Shown: one piece after another, positions 8,168-15,931 of the stretch
Layout of the letters: every line of letters begins with the position of its first letter
How positions within the stretch are numbered: the stretch's first letter is position 1
Assembly (NCBI RefSeq): GCF_031456545.1
Contig: NZ_JAVDUV010000001.1
Coordinates: forward strand, 2,046,001 to 2,110,000
DNA length: 64,000 bases
Reading direction: 5' to 3'
Source: Agromyces sp. 3263
GTDB taxonomy: Bacteria > Actinomycetota > Actinomycetes > Actinomycetales > Microbacteriaceae
Position numbers and translations under genes: made by a program
Notes under the pieces: generated by a model
What the model was told of the DNA's origin: nothing
Seen by the model: the letters and a program-made list of their open reading frames with translations, nothing else
Databases searched by the model: none

Positions 8168-9343
8168 GTGATGACGAGCCCTGAACGCGTGAAGGTCGTG
8201 GTGATCGGAGCCGGTCAGGCCGGGCTCTCCGTCGCCTACTACCTGCGCCGTTTCGAGCTCGTCGCCGACGACGATTTCGTCATGCTCGACCGGGCTCCAG
8301 GGCCCGGCGGCGCATGGCAGCACCGCTGGTCGTCGCTCCGCCTCGGCACCGCGCACCGCGTCAACGACCTGCCCGGCATGGCCGAGCTCGGCGTCAGCTT
8401 CGACACCGCCGACCGCACGCTTCCGGCGAAGGAGGTCGTCGCCGACTACTACGGGCGGTTCGAGCAGCACTTCGACCTGCGGGTGCGTCGCCCCATGAAC
8501 GTGCGCGCCGTCGCGAACGAGGGCGTCGACCTGCTCGTGCAGTACGAGGACCTCACCCCGCAGCCCGTCGAGGAGGCCAAGGCCAAGGGCCTCTTCGGCC
8601 GCCGGCGCAAGACGTTCGAGGAGCCTCCTGCCCCGTCGGCTCCGCAGCACCGGCTCGCGACGCAGTTCCTCGTGAACGCCACGGGCACCTGGGGCTCTCC
8701 ATTCGTGCCGTACTACCCCGGCATGGCCGACTTCGCGGGCCGGCACCTGCACACCTCCGACTACGTCGACGCGGCGGACTTCCGCGGCCAGCACGTCGTC
8801 GTCGTCGGCGGCGGCACGTCGGCGATCGGTTTCATGCTCGAGCTCGAGGACGTCGCGGCCGGCCTCACCTGGGTCTCTCGGCGCCCGATCGACTGGCTCG
8901 ATCGCCAGGAGCTCGACCTCGAGGGCGCCTCGGCCGCGGTCGCCCTGCAGGACGAGGCCGCCAGGTCGGGCCGCGCGCTTCCCTCGGTCGTCAGCGGCAC
9001 CGGCGTGCCGAAGAGCCGCAGGATCGCGGCGGGGATCGAGCGGGGCCTGCTCGTCGCGCGGCCCATGTTCGATCGGATCGAACCCGATCGCGTGGTCTGG
9101 GACGGCGACGACGGCGGCATGGCGCGCGCCGATGCGATCATCTGGGCCACGGGCTTCCGGCCCGACCTGCGGCACCTGTCGCCGCTCAAGCTGCGCGAGA
9201 AGGCCGGCGGCATCACGGTCGGCCAGGGCGCCTCGTGGAACGACCCGCGCATCTTCCTCGCCGGGTACGGCCCGCAGGCCTCCACCATCGGCGCCAACCG
9301 GGCGGGCCGCATGATCGCCCGCCAGATCATGGCGATGCTCTAG
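8168..9343 (+). CDS. FAD/NAD(P)-dependent oxidoreductase of the CzcO / flavin monooxygenase group
   Basis: A 391-residue flavoprotein with two Rossmann motifs: GAGQAGLS near residue 14 for FAD, preceded by the strand VKVVVIG, and VVGGGTSAIG near residue 215 for NAD(P)H. The C-terminal ATGFRPDL is the third family motif. Proteins of this group are annotated as CzcO-like or as Baeyer-Villiger/N-hydroxylating monooxygenases; the substrate is not evident. The start is either the GTG at 8168 or the ATG directly after it; both give the same protein within one residue. Confidence 0.83.
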   Translation: MMTSPERVKVVVIGAGQAGLSVAYYLRRFELVADDDFVMLDRAPGPGGAWQHRWSSLRLGTAHRVNDLPGMAELGVSFDTADRTLPAKEVVADYYGRFEQHFDLRVRRPMNVRAVANEGVDLLVQYEDLTPQPVEEAKAKGLFGRRRKTFEEPPAPSAPQHRLATQFLVNATGTWGSPFVPYYPGMADFAGRHLHTSDYVDAADFRGQHVVVVGGGTSAIGFMLELEDVAAGLTWVSRRPIDWLDRQELDLEGASAAVALQDEAARSGRALPSVVSGTGVPKSRRIAAGIERGLLVARPMFDRIEPDRVVWDGDDGGMARADAIIWATGFRPDLRHLSPLKLREKAGGITVGQGASWNDPRIFLAGYGPQASTIGANRAGRMIARQIMAML

Positions 9344-9362
9344 CGAGCGGATGCCGCGGCGC

Positions 9363-9797
9363 TCAGCCCGACGAGCTCCCGCCGTCGCGCGCCCGCCGTC
9401 CGAACGTCCCGGCGGTGACCGTCGCGTACGACGCCGCCACGACCTGCTCCAGCACGTCGAGGTCGATCTTCGCGAGGTCCTTCACGTAGAGGCATCCGAC
9501 GCCCGTGGTGTGCGGGCCGAGGCGCTCGAGCGCGTCGGAGTGGGCCGCGACGCCGTCGGGCAGGTAGATCGTCGTCGACGGCCCGCGCGGGGCGAAGGCC
9601 GCGGCGGCCGCATCGCCCTGCCGCCCGCTCTCGTAGTGGTAGTGGTACGTGCCGAACCCGATGATGCCGCGGTAGGCCATGCGGGCGGGCTCGCCGGTGA
9701 CCCGCGACATGAGGTCGAGGAGGGTCTCGGCGTCGCGACGGCGCACGGGACGCTCGATCGTCTCGAGGAACACGCGCACGTCGTCGTCGACCACCAT
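9363..9797 (-). CDS. DUF1801 domain protein
   Basis: A 144-residue protein. ETLLDLMSRVTGEPARMAYRGIIGFGTYHYHYESGRQGD is the core of the DUF1801/YdhG family, which is distantly related to frataxin-like folds; the molecular role is unknown. TAGGCT (9805-9810, minus strand) lies 7 nt before the ATG. It is transcribed in the same direction as the large permease that ends upstream, but the permease stop is only 10 nt from this start and shares the -10 region. Confidence 0.78.
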   Translation of the reverse strand: MVVDDDVRVFLETIERPVRRRDAETLLDLMSRVTGEPARMAYRGIIGFGTYHYHYESGRQGDAAAAAFAPRGPSTTIYLPDGVAAHSDALERLGPHTTGVGCLYVKDLAKIDLDVLEQVVAASYATVTAGTFGRRARDGGSSSG

Positions 9798-9807
9798 GGG
9801 CGGCAGC

Positions 9808-11934
9808 CTAGCGACCGCGCTTCGATCCTGTCGTGGTCGGATGCGGCGCTTCGGCGATCGGCCGGCGCGGCAGCGGGCGCACCGGCTCGCCGCGGCGATC
9901 CTGACCGGGCAGCGGGCGTGAACGGCGGCCGTAGATGAGGTCGGAGGAGTCGAGCAGCCACGGCACGAGCGCCACGGTGACGCCGTGCACCAGCAGCAGC
10001 TTCTGGCGGATGCGCCGCGCCTTGTGGTTGTGCAGGATGTTCTCCCACCAGTGGCCCACGATGAACTGCGGCATGTAGACGGTGACGACCTCGGAGCCGT
10101 GCTCGGCCCTGCGGTTCTTGATGTACTGGATGAGCGGATGGCTGAGGTCGCGGTACGGCGACGACAGGATGCGCAGCTTCACGTGGATGTTCTGCTTGAC
10201 CCAGTCCTTCTTCAGGCGCTTCGTGGACTCGTCGTCGATCGACACGTGCACGGCCTCGAGGGAGTCATGGCGCGCCGCGATCGCGTAGTCGAGCGCCTTC
10301 AGGGTGGGCTTCTGCATGCGGCCGACGAGCACGATCGCGTGGTCGCCCGTCGCGCCGAACGTCGTGGTCGGGTCGACCTCGATCTCCTTCTCGACGTCGC
10401 GGTAGTACCGGTTCACGCCCATCATCAGGAAGAAGAGGATGGGCATCATCACGAACACGATCCACGCGCCGTGGGTGAACTTCGTGATGGTCACGACGAT
10501 GAGCACGACCGCGGTCATGCCCGCGCCGATGGCGTTGATCACGAGGGCGCGCATCACGGCGCCCTGAGAGAGCGGCTTCGCATCGGCATCCGCCGAGGCT
10601 GCCGTTCGCCGCGGCTTCGCCTTCGACGACGGGTGCCGCCGCAGCGAGAGCTCGCGCAGCCAGTGCCGGACCATGCCGGTCTGCCCGAGCGTGAACGACA
10701 CGAACACGCCGATGATGTAGAGCTGGATGAGCACCGTCAGGTTCGCCTGGAACACCACGAGGATGAACGAGGCCGCGAGCGCGAGGATCACCACGCCGTT
10801 CGAGTAGATGAGGCGGTCGCCGCGGGTCGAGAGCGACTTGGGCGCGTAGCCGTCCTGCGCGAGCACCGAGCCGAGCAGCGGGAACCCGTTGAACGCCGTG
10901 TTGGCCGCGAGGAGCAGCACGAGCGCGGTCGTCGCCTGGATCAGGTAGAAGAAGACGGAGTTGTCGCCGAAGGTGGCGCCCGCGACCTGCGCGATGAGGC
11001 TCTTCTGCGGCTCCGTGGCGCACTCCGTCCAGCCGATCAGGTTGCACGGGTTCTCGGCGTAGTGCACGTTCGAGATGAGCGCGAGCGCCGTGAGCCCCGC
11101 GAAGAGCACGATCGCGATGCCGCCCATGAGCACGAGGGTGCGCTGGGCGTTGCGGACCTTGGGACGGCGGAAGGCGGGCACGCCGTTCGAGATGGCCTCC
11201 ACGCCCGTCAGCGCGGAGCATCCGCTCGCGAAGGAACGCAGCAGCAGCAGGATGATGCCCGCCTGCGTGAGCGACTCGGGGTCGACGCCGTAGATCGACG
11301 ACTCGGCCACGGGCGGGTCGCCGAGCAGGGTGCGGGTGAGGCCCACCACGACCATGACGAACACGCTGCCGATGAAGAGGTAGGTCGGCACGGCGAAGGC
11401 CTTCGACGACTCGCTGACGCCGCGGAGGTTCACGGCGGCGAGCAGGATGACGAAGAGCACGGCCAGCTCGACCCGGAACCCGTTGAGCTCGGGGATCGCC
11501 GAGATGATGTTGTCGACGCCCGACGCGACGGACACGACGACGGTCATCACGTAGTCCACGAGCAGGGCGGATGCCACGACCAGGCCGGCCTTCTCGCCGA
11601 GATTGCGGTGCGCCACCTCGTAGTCGCCGCCGCCCGAGGGGTATGCCCGGATGAGCTGCCGGTACGACGCCACGACCGTCACGAGCAGCACCACCACGGC
11701 CAGGGCCACCCACGGCGCGAAGCTCAGGAAGGCGAGGCCGCCCACCATGAGGATCATCAGCAGCTCCTGCGGGGCGTACGCCACGGAGGACAGCGGGTCG
11801 CTCGCGAAGATCGGGAGCGCCAGGTGCTTCGGGAGCAGCTGCCCCTCGAGTTTCTCGGTCGGGAGGGGGTCGCCGATGATCCAGTTCTTCGGCGACTTCA
11901 GTTCTGCCGGCGGCTCGCCGACTTCATTCGTCAC
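9808..11934 (-). CDS. APC-superfamily permease with C-terminal cytoplasmic domain
   Basis: A 708-residue transporter. About twelve hydrophobic helices run through residues ~40-500, with the APC signature SDPLSSVAYAPQ near the first helix and SGGGDYEVA after the second. A hydrophilic domain of about 190 residues follows (from roughly residue 515), including GDHAIVLVGRMQKPTLKALDYAIAA, which resembles a universal-stress-like nucleotide-binding fold. This layout is that of the actinobacterial amino-acid/KUP-like permeases. The GTG at 11934 (VTNEVGEPP) was chosen since TAGTGT lies 8 nt upstream; an in-frame GTG at 11946 is the alternative. The substrate, amino acid or potassium, is undetermined. 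Confidence 0.82.
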   Translation of the reverse strand: MTNEVGEPPAELKSPKNWIIGDPLPTEKLEGQLLPKHLALPIFASDPLSSVAYAPQELLMILMVGGLAFLSFAPWVALAVVVLLVTVVASYRQLIRAYPSGGGDYEVAHRNLGEKAGLVVASALLVDYVMTVVVSVASGVDNIISAIPELNGFRVELAVLFVILLAAVNLRGVSESSKAFAVPTYLFIGSVFVMVVVGLTRTLLGDPPVAESSIYGVDPESLTQAGIILLLLRSFASGCSALTGVEAISNGVPAFRRPKVRNAQRTLVLMGGIAIVLFAGLTALALISNVHYAENPCNLIGWTECATEPQKSLIAQVAGATFGDNSVFFYLIQATTALVLLLAANTAFNGFPLLGSVLAQDGYAPKSLSTRGDRLIYSNGVVILALAASFILVVFQANLTVLIQLYIIGVFVSFTLGQTGMVRHWLRELSLRRHPSSKAKPRRTAASADADAKPLSQGAVMRALVINAIGAGMTAVVLIVVTITKFTHGAWIVFVMMPILFFLMMGVNRYYRDVEKEIEVDPTTTFGATGDHAIVLVGRMQKPTLKALDYAIAARHDSLEAVHVSIDDESTKRLKKDWVKQNIHVKLRILSSPYRDLSHPLIQYIKNRRAEHGSEVVTVYMPQFIVGHWWENILHNHKARRIRQKLLLVHGVTVALVPWLLDSSDLIYGRRSRPLPGQDRRGEPVRPLPRRPIAEAPHPTTTGSKRGR

Positions 11935-11987
11935 GGCGGACGACACTACACCCGCCGGGTCGAGAGTCAAGTCAGCCGGGTGGGGAG

Positions 11988-12371
11988 TCAGGTCAGGACG
12001 AGGAGGTACATGCCCGCCGCGGCGGCGAGCCCGAGGGTGAGGGTGACCACGACGTTGAGGATCGCGGCCCGCCAACGCCCGCCGTCGACGAGCTCGATGG
12101 TCTCGACCGTCCACGTGCTGAACGTCGTGAGGCCGCCGCAGAACCCCGTGACCAGCACGAGGCGCAGGTCGCCGTCGAGGGCCGCGCGCTCCGCGAGTCC
12201 GATCAGCGCGCCGGCGACGCCCGAGCCGACCACGTTCACGATGAGGATGCCGCCGGGCAGGTGTCCGGGCCGCACCGGCAGCGCCCGCGACAGCGCGTAG
12301 CGCAGCACAGCGCCCACGGCGCCCGCCACGAGCACGGAGACCACGACGAGCGGCGCGAGCGACGCGGTCAC
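11988..12371 (-). CDS. crcB: Fluoride channel CrcB, second copy
   Basis: A 127-residue, four-helix membrane protein of the CrcB/Fluc family, which exports fluoride as a dimer. GGILIVNVVGSGVAGALIG and GFCGGLTTFSTWTVE carry the conserved Asn and the TTFST motif lining the pore. The GTG start overlaps the stop codon of the upstream crcB by 4 nt, so the two are translationally coupled. Two unequal CrcB proteins from one operon usually assemble as a heterodimer with opposite membrane orientations (known for some Gram-positive bacteria; inferred here). Confidence 0.92.
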   Translation of the reverse strand: MTASLAPLVVVSVLVAGAVGAVLRYALSRALPVRPGHLPGGILIVNVVGSGVAGALIGLAERAALDGDLRLVLVTGFCGGLTTFSTWTVETIELVDGGRWRAAILNVVVTLTLGLAAAAGMYLLVLT

Positions 12372-12787
12372 AGGGTCTCCCCGGCGTCGGTGATCTCGGT
12401 CGGCATGGGACGGTGGGCGATGAGCGAGCCGATGCGGAGGCCGGCCGCGGCGAGCCCGAGCCCGCCGATCACCGAGGCCAGCAGGTAGGCGACCGCGACC
12501 CCTGCGTCGCCTCCGGCGGTGAGCAGGAGGAGCGAGGCCATCACCGCCGACAGTGTGGTGAACGACCCGAGCACGCCCGACCCGAGGCCCGCCTTGAGCC
12601 AGAACGGCGTGGTCGGTCGGGTCCACACCCCGCCGACCAGCCAGCCGAGCGCGAACGCTCCGACCAGGTTGACGACGAGGGTCTCGATGGGGAACTCGCC
12701 GTCGGCATGCGGGAACGCGAGATCGCAGGCGAGGCGCAGGCCCGTGCCGACGAGGCCGCCGAGGGCGACGGCGAGGTAGGCGAGCAC
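12368..12787 (-). CDS. crcB: Fluoride channel CrcB, first copy
   Basis: A 139-residue CrcB/Fluc protein with four hydrophobic helices. The family motifs are GGLVGTGLR at the N-terminus, ETLVVNLVGAFALGWL in helix 2 and GVLGSFTTLSAVMAS in helix 3; the last differs from TTFST at the final aromatic position. The GTG start is preceded by TAGCCT (12794-12799, minus strand) with exactly 6 nt between, indicating a leaderless operon promoter. No fluoride riboswitch could be recognised in the few bases upstream. Confidence 0.92.
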   Translation of the reverse strand: MLAYLAVALGGLVGTGLRLACDLAFPHADGEFPIETLVVNLVGAFALGWLVGGVWTRPTTPFWLKAGLGSGVLGSFTTLSAVMASLLLLTAGGDAGVAVAYLLASVIGGLGLAAAGLRIGSLIAHRPMPTEITDAGETL

Positions 12788-12796
12788 CCCTCGAGG

Positions 12797-13309
12797 CTAC
12801 GCCGTGGCAGGGGCCAACTCGTAGACCCAGTCGTTCGTGTGCAGCACGTTGCCCGGCGTGACCTCGAAGTCCTTCTCACCGAGCAGCGTGAAGCCGGCTT
12901 TGCGGCACACCGCGTTGGAGGCGGCATTGTCGACGCGCGGATAGGCGTGCACCGGCAGCGTGTCTCCGTGCGCGCGGGCGACCTCGAGCATGGCGATCAC
13001 CGCCGCGGGCGCGATGCCCTGCCCGCGGTACTCGGACTCGACCGACCAGCCCGATTCGAGCACCGGCTCGCCGTCTTCGTCGCGATGCCAGTAGCCCACG
13101 ATGCCGACGCCCTCGGGGTGGCCGGGGATCATGATGCGGAACTGGAAGCCCGCGCCCTCGCGCCACAGCCGCAGGTAGCGCTCGTGACGGGCGATGACCT
13201 GCTCGTCGGCCTCGACGCCGCCCATCTGGTCCATGAGCTCGGGGGTGTTCGCCCGGCGCAGCAGGTCGAGGTCGTCGTCGGACCAGGGCTGCAGTGCGAC
13301 ATCCGTCAT
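12797..13309 (-). CDS. GNAT-family N-acetyltransferase
   Basis: A 170-residue single GNAT domain. YRGQGIAPAAVIAMLE is the acetyl-CoA pyrophosphate-binding motif A, and NAASNAVCRKAGFTLLGE is the typical C-terminal motif B, as in RimJ/RimL-type enzymes. The acceptor is unknown. The ATG at 13309 was chosen because the open frame upstream of it is only the antisense of other genes. The gene is separated from padR by a strong hairpin. Confidence 0.83.
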   Translation of the reverse strand: MTDVALQPWSDDDLDLLRRANTPELMDQMGGVEADEQVIARHERYLRLWREGAGFQFRIMIPGHPEGVGIVGYWHRDEDGEPVLESGWSVESEYRGQGIAPAAVIAMLEVARAHGDTLPVHAYPRVDNAASNAVCRKAGFTLLGEKDFEVTPGNVLHTNDWVYELAPATA

Positions 13310-13326
13310 GCCCCAAGACAACCACC

Positions 13327-13364
13327 GACCCCCGACACCCGCAGGATGGCGGGTGTCGGGGGTC
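13327..13364. terminator. Perfect 16-bp hairpin after padR
   Basis: Arms GACCCCCGACACCCGC (13327-13342) and GCGGGTGTCGGGGGTC (13349-13364) pair perfectly around the 6-nt loop AGGATG. It lies 11 bp beyond the padR stop and just before the GNAT start on the same strand. It is a strong terminator for the DUF4097-padR unit and insulates the acetyltransferase gene. Confidence 0.8.
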
Positions 13365-13374
13365 TCAGGCGGGG

Positions 13375-14037
13375 TCAGTGGTCGGTGAGGGTCGCCAGCA
13401 CGTCGGCGCGCACCTCGGCGAGGCGGTCCCGCAGCAGCGTCACGGCCTCGGCCGACACGCGGCCGCCGTGGGCCCGGGTGCGCAGGTCGGTGCGCAGTTG
13501 CTGGCGGAACTCGTTGAGCACCAGGTCGGCCTCGTGCACGGCGCGGTTCGAGTCGGCGTGCGGGGCCGATGAGCCCGTGCCACCCGTGCCGCCGGTCGCA
13601 CCGCCCGCTCCCGTGCCGCTGCCGGCCGGCGCGCTCGACGCGGCACGCTTCGCCTCGCGCGCAGCGCTGGCGAGTTCGGCACGCAGCGTGCGCATCGCGT
13701 CGTTCACCTCGGCGCGCACGCCGTCGGCGAGGCGGCGCACCGAGTCGGTGAGGTCGTCCTCGATGGCGTCGAGGTCGTGGCGGCGTGCCTCGAGCTCGGC
13801 TCGACCGGCATCCGTGATCTCGTAGACGGTCTTGCGGCCGTCCGTCGACTTCGTGACGAGTCCCTCCTCCTCGAGCTTGGAGAGGCGGGGATAGATGGTG
13901 CCGGCACTCGGGCTGTAGGTGCCCCCGAAGCGATCGGAGAGCGCCTGGATCAGCTCGTAGCCGTGCCGGGGCCGCTCGTCGAGCAGGGCGAGCAGATAGA
14001 GGCGCAGGTTGCCGTGGGCGAAGACGGGGGGAGTCAT
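13375..14037 (-). CDS. PadR-family transcriptional regulator
   Basis: A 220-residue regulator. The N-terminal winged helix (residues 8-80) contains the PadR signature RPRHGYELIQAL followed by YSPSAGTIYPRLSKLEEEGLV. A C-terminal coiled helical region carries a Gly-Ser-Thr-rich linker (about residues 140-165). The ATG overlaps the stop of the upstream DUF4097 gene by 4 nt, so repressor and target protein are made together. PadR proteins normally repress their own operon; the two palindromes upstream of the DUF4097 gene are the likely sites. Confidence 0.9.
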   Translation of the reverse strand: MTPPVFAHGNLRLYLLALLDERPRHGYELIQALSDRFGGTYSPSAGTIYPRLSKLEEEGLVTKSTDGRKTVYEITDAGRAELEARRHDLDAIEDDLTDSVRRLADGVRAEVNDAMRTLRAELASAAREAKRAASSAPAGSGTGAGGATGGTGGTGSSAPHADSNRAVHEADLVLNEFRQQLRTDLRTRAHGGRVSAEAVTLLRDRLAEVRADVLATLTDH

Positions 14038-14906
14038 GCCGAGGCCCCGGCGTCGCCCGCGCCGGTGCCGGCTGCGGCATCCGCCGTGCCCGCCTTCGCC
14101 GACGCCTCGCGGCGCATGATCGAGATGTTGCCCGACACGCTGTTCGCGCCGAGCTCGAGCCAGCGGCCGGCGAGCTCGCCGACGGTGCGCTCGAAGCCCT
14201 TGCCGAGCATGCCCTTGATGGTGGAGTCGTCGAGCAGCACCGTGCCGCCGACCGTGTTGACGCGGTAGCGGGCGCCGGTGCCGGGCTCGAAGCGCACGGT
14301 GAGGTCGCCCGACACCGTGTTCGTGTCGATGCGGTGCGGCGTGCCCTCGGCATCGACGATCATGTTGCCCGAGACGGTGTCGGCGTTGAACGACACGATG
14401 TCGCCGGTCGCGACGATGTCGCCCGAGACCGAGTGCGCCGTGATGCGACCCGTGTGGTTGCCGGCCGAGACCTCGCCCGAGACGCTGGACAGCTCGACGT
14501 CGCCCTCGTGGTTGTCGATCACCAGGTCGCCCGACACGGTGTTGAACTTCGCGTCGGTCGCGAAGCCCGAGATGAGCGCGTCACCTGAGACGACGCCGAG
14601 CTTGATGGCGACGTGGCGCGGGGCGAGGATCGACACCTCCGCCTTCGCGCTGCCGACGAACCCCTTGAAGGCGTCGATGAAGTTGTCCCAGCGCAGCTGC
14701 GGGTGGTCGATCTCGAGCGAGTCGCCGTCGATCTGCACGAGCAGGTCCTTGCCGGTGACGCTCGAGATCTCGATGCGTGCGCCGGGCTCGTCGTGCGCGA
14801 TGATGTCGACCTTGCCGCCGATGAGGCTCACCTTGAGCTTGCGCACGAGTTCCAGGTCGATGACCCGGGAGTCTCCGGGGGCGATGACCCACTTCTCGAT
14901 GGCCAT
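14034..14906 (-). CDS. DUF4097-family beta-helix repeat protein
   Basis: A 290-residue protein with repeated VSGD/VSGN turns (SVSGEVSAGNHTG, SVSGDIVATGD, TVSGNMIVDAEG, TVSGDLTVRFE), the hallmark of the DUF4097 right-handed beta-helix family. There is no signal peptide or membrane helix in the first 40 residues, so it is probably cytosolic. Such proteins are often encoded with PadR regulators; the function is unknown, with envelope-stress sensing as a guess. It is the first gene of the unit and starts at an ATG preceded by AGGGAGAAG. Confidence 0.83.
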   Translation of the reverse strand: MAIEKWVIAPGDSRVIDLELVRKLKVSLIGGKVDIIAHDEPGARIEISSVTGKDLLVQIDGDSLEIDHPQLRWDNFIDAFKGFVGSAKAEVSILAPRHVAIKLGVVSGDALISGFATDAKFNTVSGDLVIDNHEGDVELSSVSGEVSAGNHTGRITAHSVSGDIVATGDIVSFNADTVSGNMIVDAEGTPHRIDTNTVSGDLTVRFEPGTGARYRVNTVGGTVLLDDSTIKGMLGKGFERTVGELAGRWLELGANSVSGNISIMRREASAKAGTADAAAGTGAGDAGASA

Positions 14907-14968
14907 GGTGCTTCTCCCTCTGCGCCGAATCTGGATGCCGCGGCATCCGTCTCGTGCGCGTTCTCTAT

Positions 14969-15009
14969 CGCGATATATCGCGTCTTGTCCTGCAACACGA
15001 TATATCGCG
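14969..15009. promoter_or_regulatory. Twin palindromic operator upstream of the DUF4097-padR unit
   Basis: CGCGATATATCGCG (14969-14982) is a perfect 14-bp palindrome. The 12-mer CGATATATCGCG occurs again at 14998-15009, 27 bp further on. Two AT-rich palindromes in otherwise GC-rich DNA upstream of a padR operon look like PadR operators. They lie 63-103 bp upstream of the DUF4097 start. Confidence 0.65.
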
Positions 15010-15045
15010 TTTCCACCGACTGCAAGTGCGGCGGATGCCGCGTGC

Positions 15046-15076
15046 TTGACATTGACGCAGCGTCAACCTCTAGCGT
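15046..15076 (+). promoter_or_regulatory. MerR-type promoter with 19-bp spacer
   Basis: A -35 TTGACA (15046-15051) and a -10 TAGCGT (15071-15076) are separated by 19 bp, the unusual spacing that MerR-family activators correct by untwisting DNA. The spacer contains the perfect dyad TTGACGCAGCGTCAA (15052-15066), the expected MerR binding site. It drives the merR gene starting at 15121, so the regulator probably controls itself. Confidence 0.8.
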
Positions 15077-15120
15077 GGCATCCATCGACAACGGGAGACG
15101 AGAGGAAGGGAGGAGGACGC

Positions 15121-15879
15121 ATGGACTGGTCGATCCAGGAGATCGCGAAGCTCGCCGGCACCACGAGCCGCACGCTTCGCCACTACGACGACATCGGGTT
15201 GCTGCCGCCGAGCCGCGTCGGCGGCAACGGCTACCGCTACTACGACGATGCGGCGCTCGTACGACTGCAGCGCATCATGCTGCTGCGCGAGCTCGGCCTC
15301 GGCCTCCCCGCCATCGGCGAGGTGCTCGAGCGCGAGGAGCGCGCCCCGCACGCCCTGCGCAGCCATCTCGAATGGCTGCAGCAGGAACAGGACCGGCTGA
15401 CGCGGCAGATCGCGTCGGTCGAACGCACCATCGGAGCATTGGAAGGAGGTGAACGACTCATGGCAGAGCAGATGTTCGACGGCTTCGACCACACCCGGTA
15501 CAAGGAGGAGGTCGAGGAGCGTTGGGGCAAGGACGCGTACGCGAAGAGCGACGCGTGGTGGCGCTCGATGAGCGCCGACGAGAAGGCGGCATGGCAGCAG
15601 CGCCTGGCGCAGCTCGGCAGCGACTGGGTCTCGGCGCACGAACGGGGCGTCGACCCCGCCGGCGACGAGGCCCAGGCCCTCGCGCAGCGCCAGTTCGACT
15701 GGCTGCGCGGCATTCCGGGCACGCCCGGCGGCGGCGCGGCGGGACCGACGAAGGAGTACTTCGTCGGGCTCGCCGAGATGTACGTGGCCGACGAGCGCTT
15801 CGGCGCGAACTACGGCGGCCGGGCCGGCGCTGAGTTCGTGCGGGACGCGATGACCGTCTACGCCGACCGCAACCTGTAG
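15121..15879 (+). CDS. MerR-family regulator with TipAS effector domain
   Basis: A 252-residue regulator. Residues 1-70 form the MerR winged helix (WSIQEIAKLAGTTSRTLRHY, then RVGGNGYRYYD). A coiled dimerisation helix follows, containing EQDRLTRQIASVERTIGALEGG. The rest, from about residue 125, is a TipAS-like antibiotic-recognition domain (MFDGFDHTRYKEEVEERW, and YVADERFGANYGG near the end). TipA-type regulators bind thiopeptides or other drugs and activate their own promoter. An AAGGAGGTGAACGA tract at 15441 precedes an in-frame ATG at 15460. This could give a separate TipAS-only product, as tipAS does in Streptomyces (inference). Confidence 0.9.
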   Translation: MDWSIQEIAKLAGTTSRTLRHYDDIGLLPPSRVGGNGYRYYDDAALVRLQRIMLLRELGLGLPAIGEVLEREERAPHALRSHLEWLQQEQDRLTRQIASVERTIGALEGGERLMAEQMFDGFDHTRYKEEVEERWGKDAYAKSDAWWRSMSADEKAAWQQRLAQLGSDWVSAHERGVDPAGDEAQALAQRQFDWLRGIPGTPGGGAAGPTKEYFVGLAEMYVADERFGANYGGRAGAEFVRDAMTVYADRNL

Positions 15880-15891
15880 CAGGCGGGCGTC

Positions 15892-15925
15892 ATCGCCCCC
15901 GAGGTGTCCCGGCCTCGGGGGCGAT
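15892..15925. terminator. Bidirectional 13-bp hairpin
   Basis: ATCGCCCCCGAGG (15892-15904) and CCTCGGGGGCGAT (15913-15925) pair perfectly around an 8-nt loop. It lies between the convergent ends of merR and the yczE-like gene and can terminate both. Confidence 0.75.
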
Positions 15926-15931
15926 CGCCGG

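Noticed and set aside
9985..12300. A 771-codon plus-strand frame opposite the permease
   Set aside because: His/Arg/Asp-rich low-complexity translation, no domain, and a full-length APC permease on the other strand.
12788..12800. Fluoride riboswitch before crcB
   Set aside because: A -10-like hexamer lies 6 nt from the start codon, leaving no leader for a riboswitch.
12797..14353. A long frame suggesting a fusion of an unknown domain to the GNAT protein
   Set aside because: The upstream part is the antisense or out-of-frame reading of padR and DUF4097. A strong hairpin separates the two genes.
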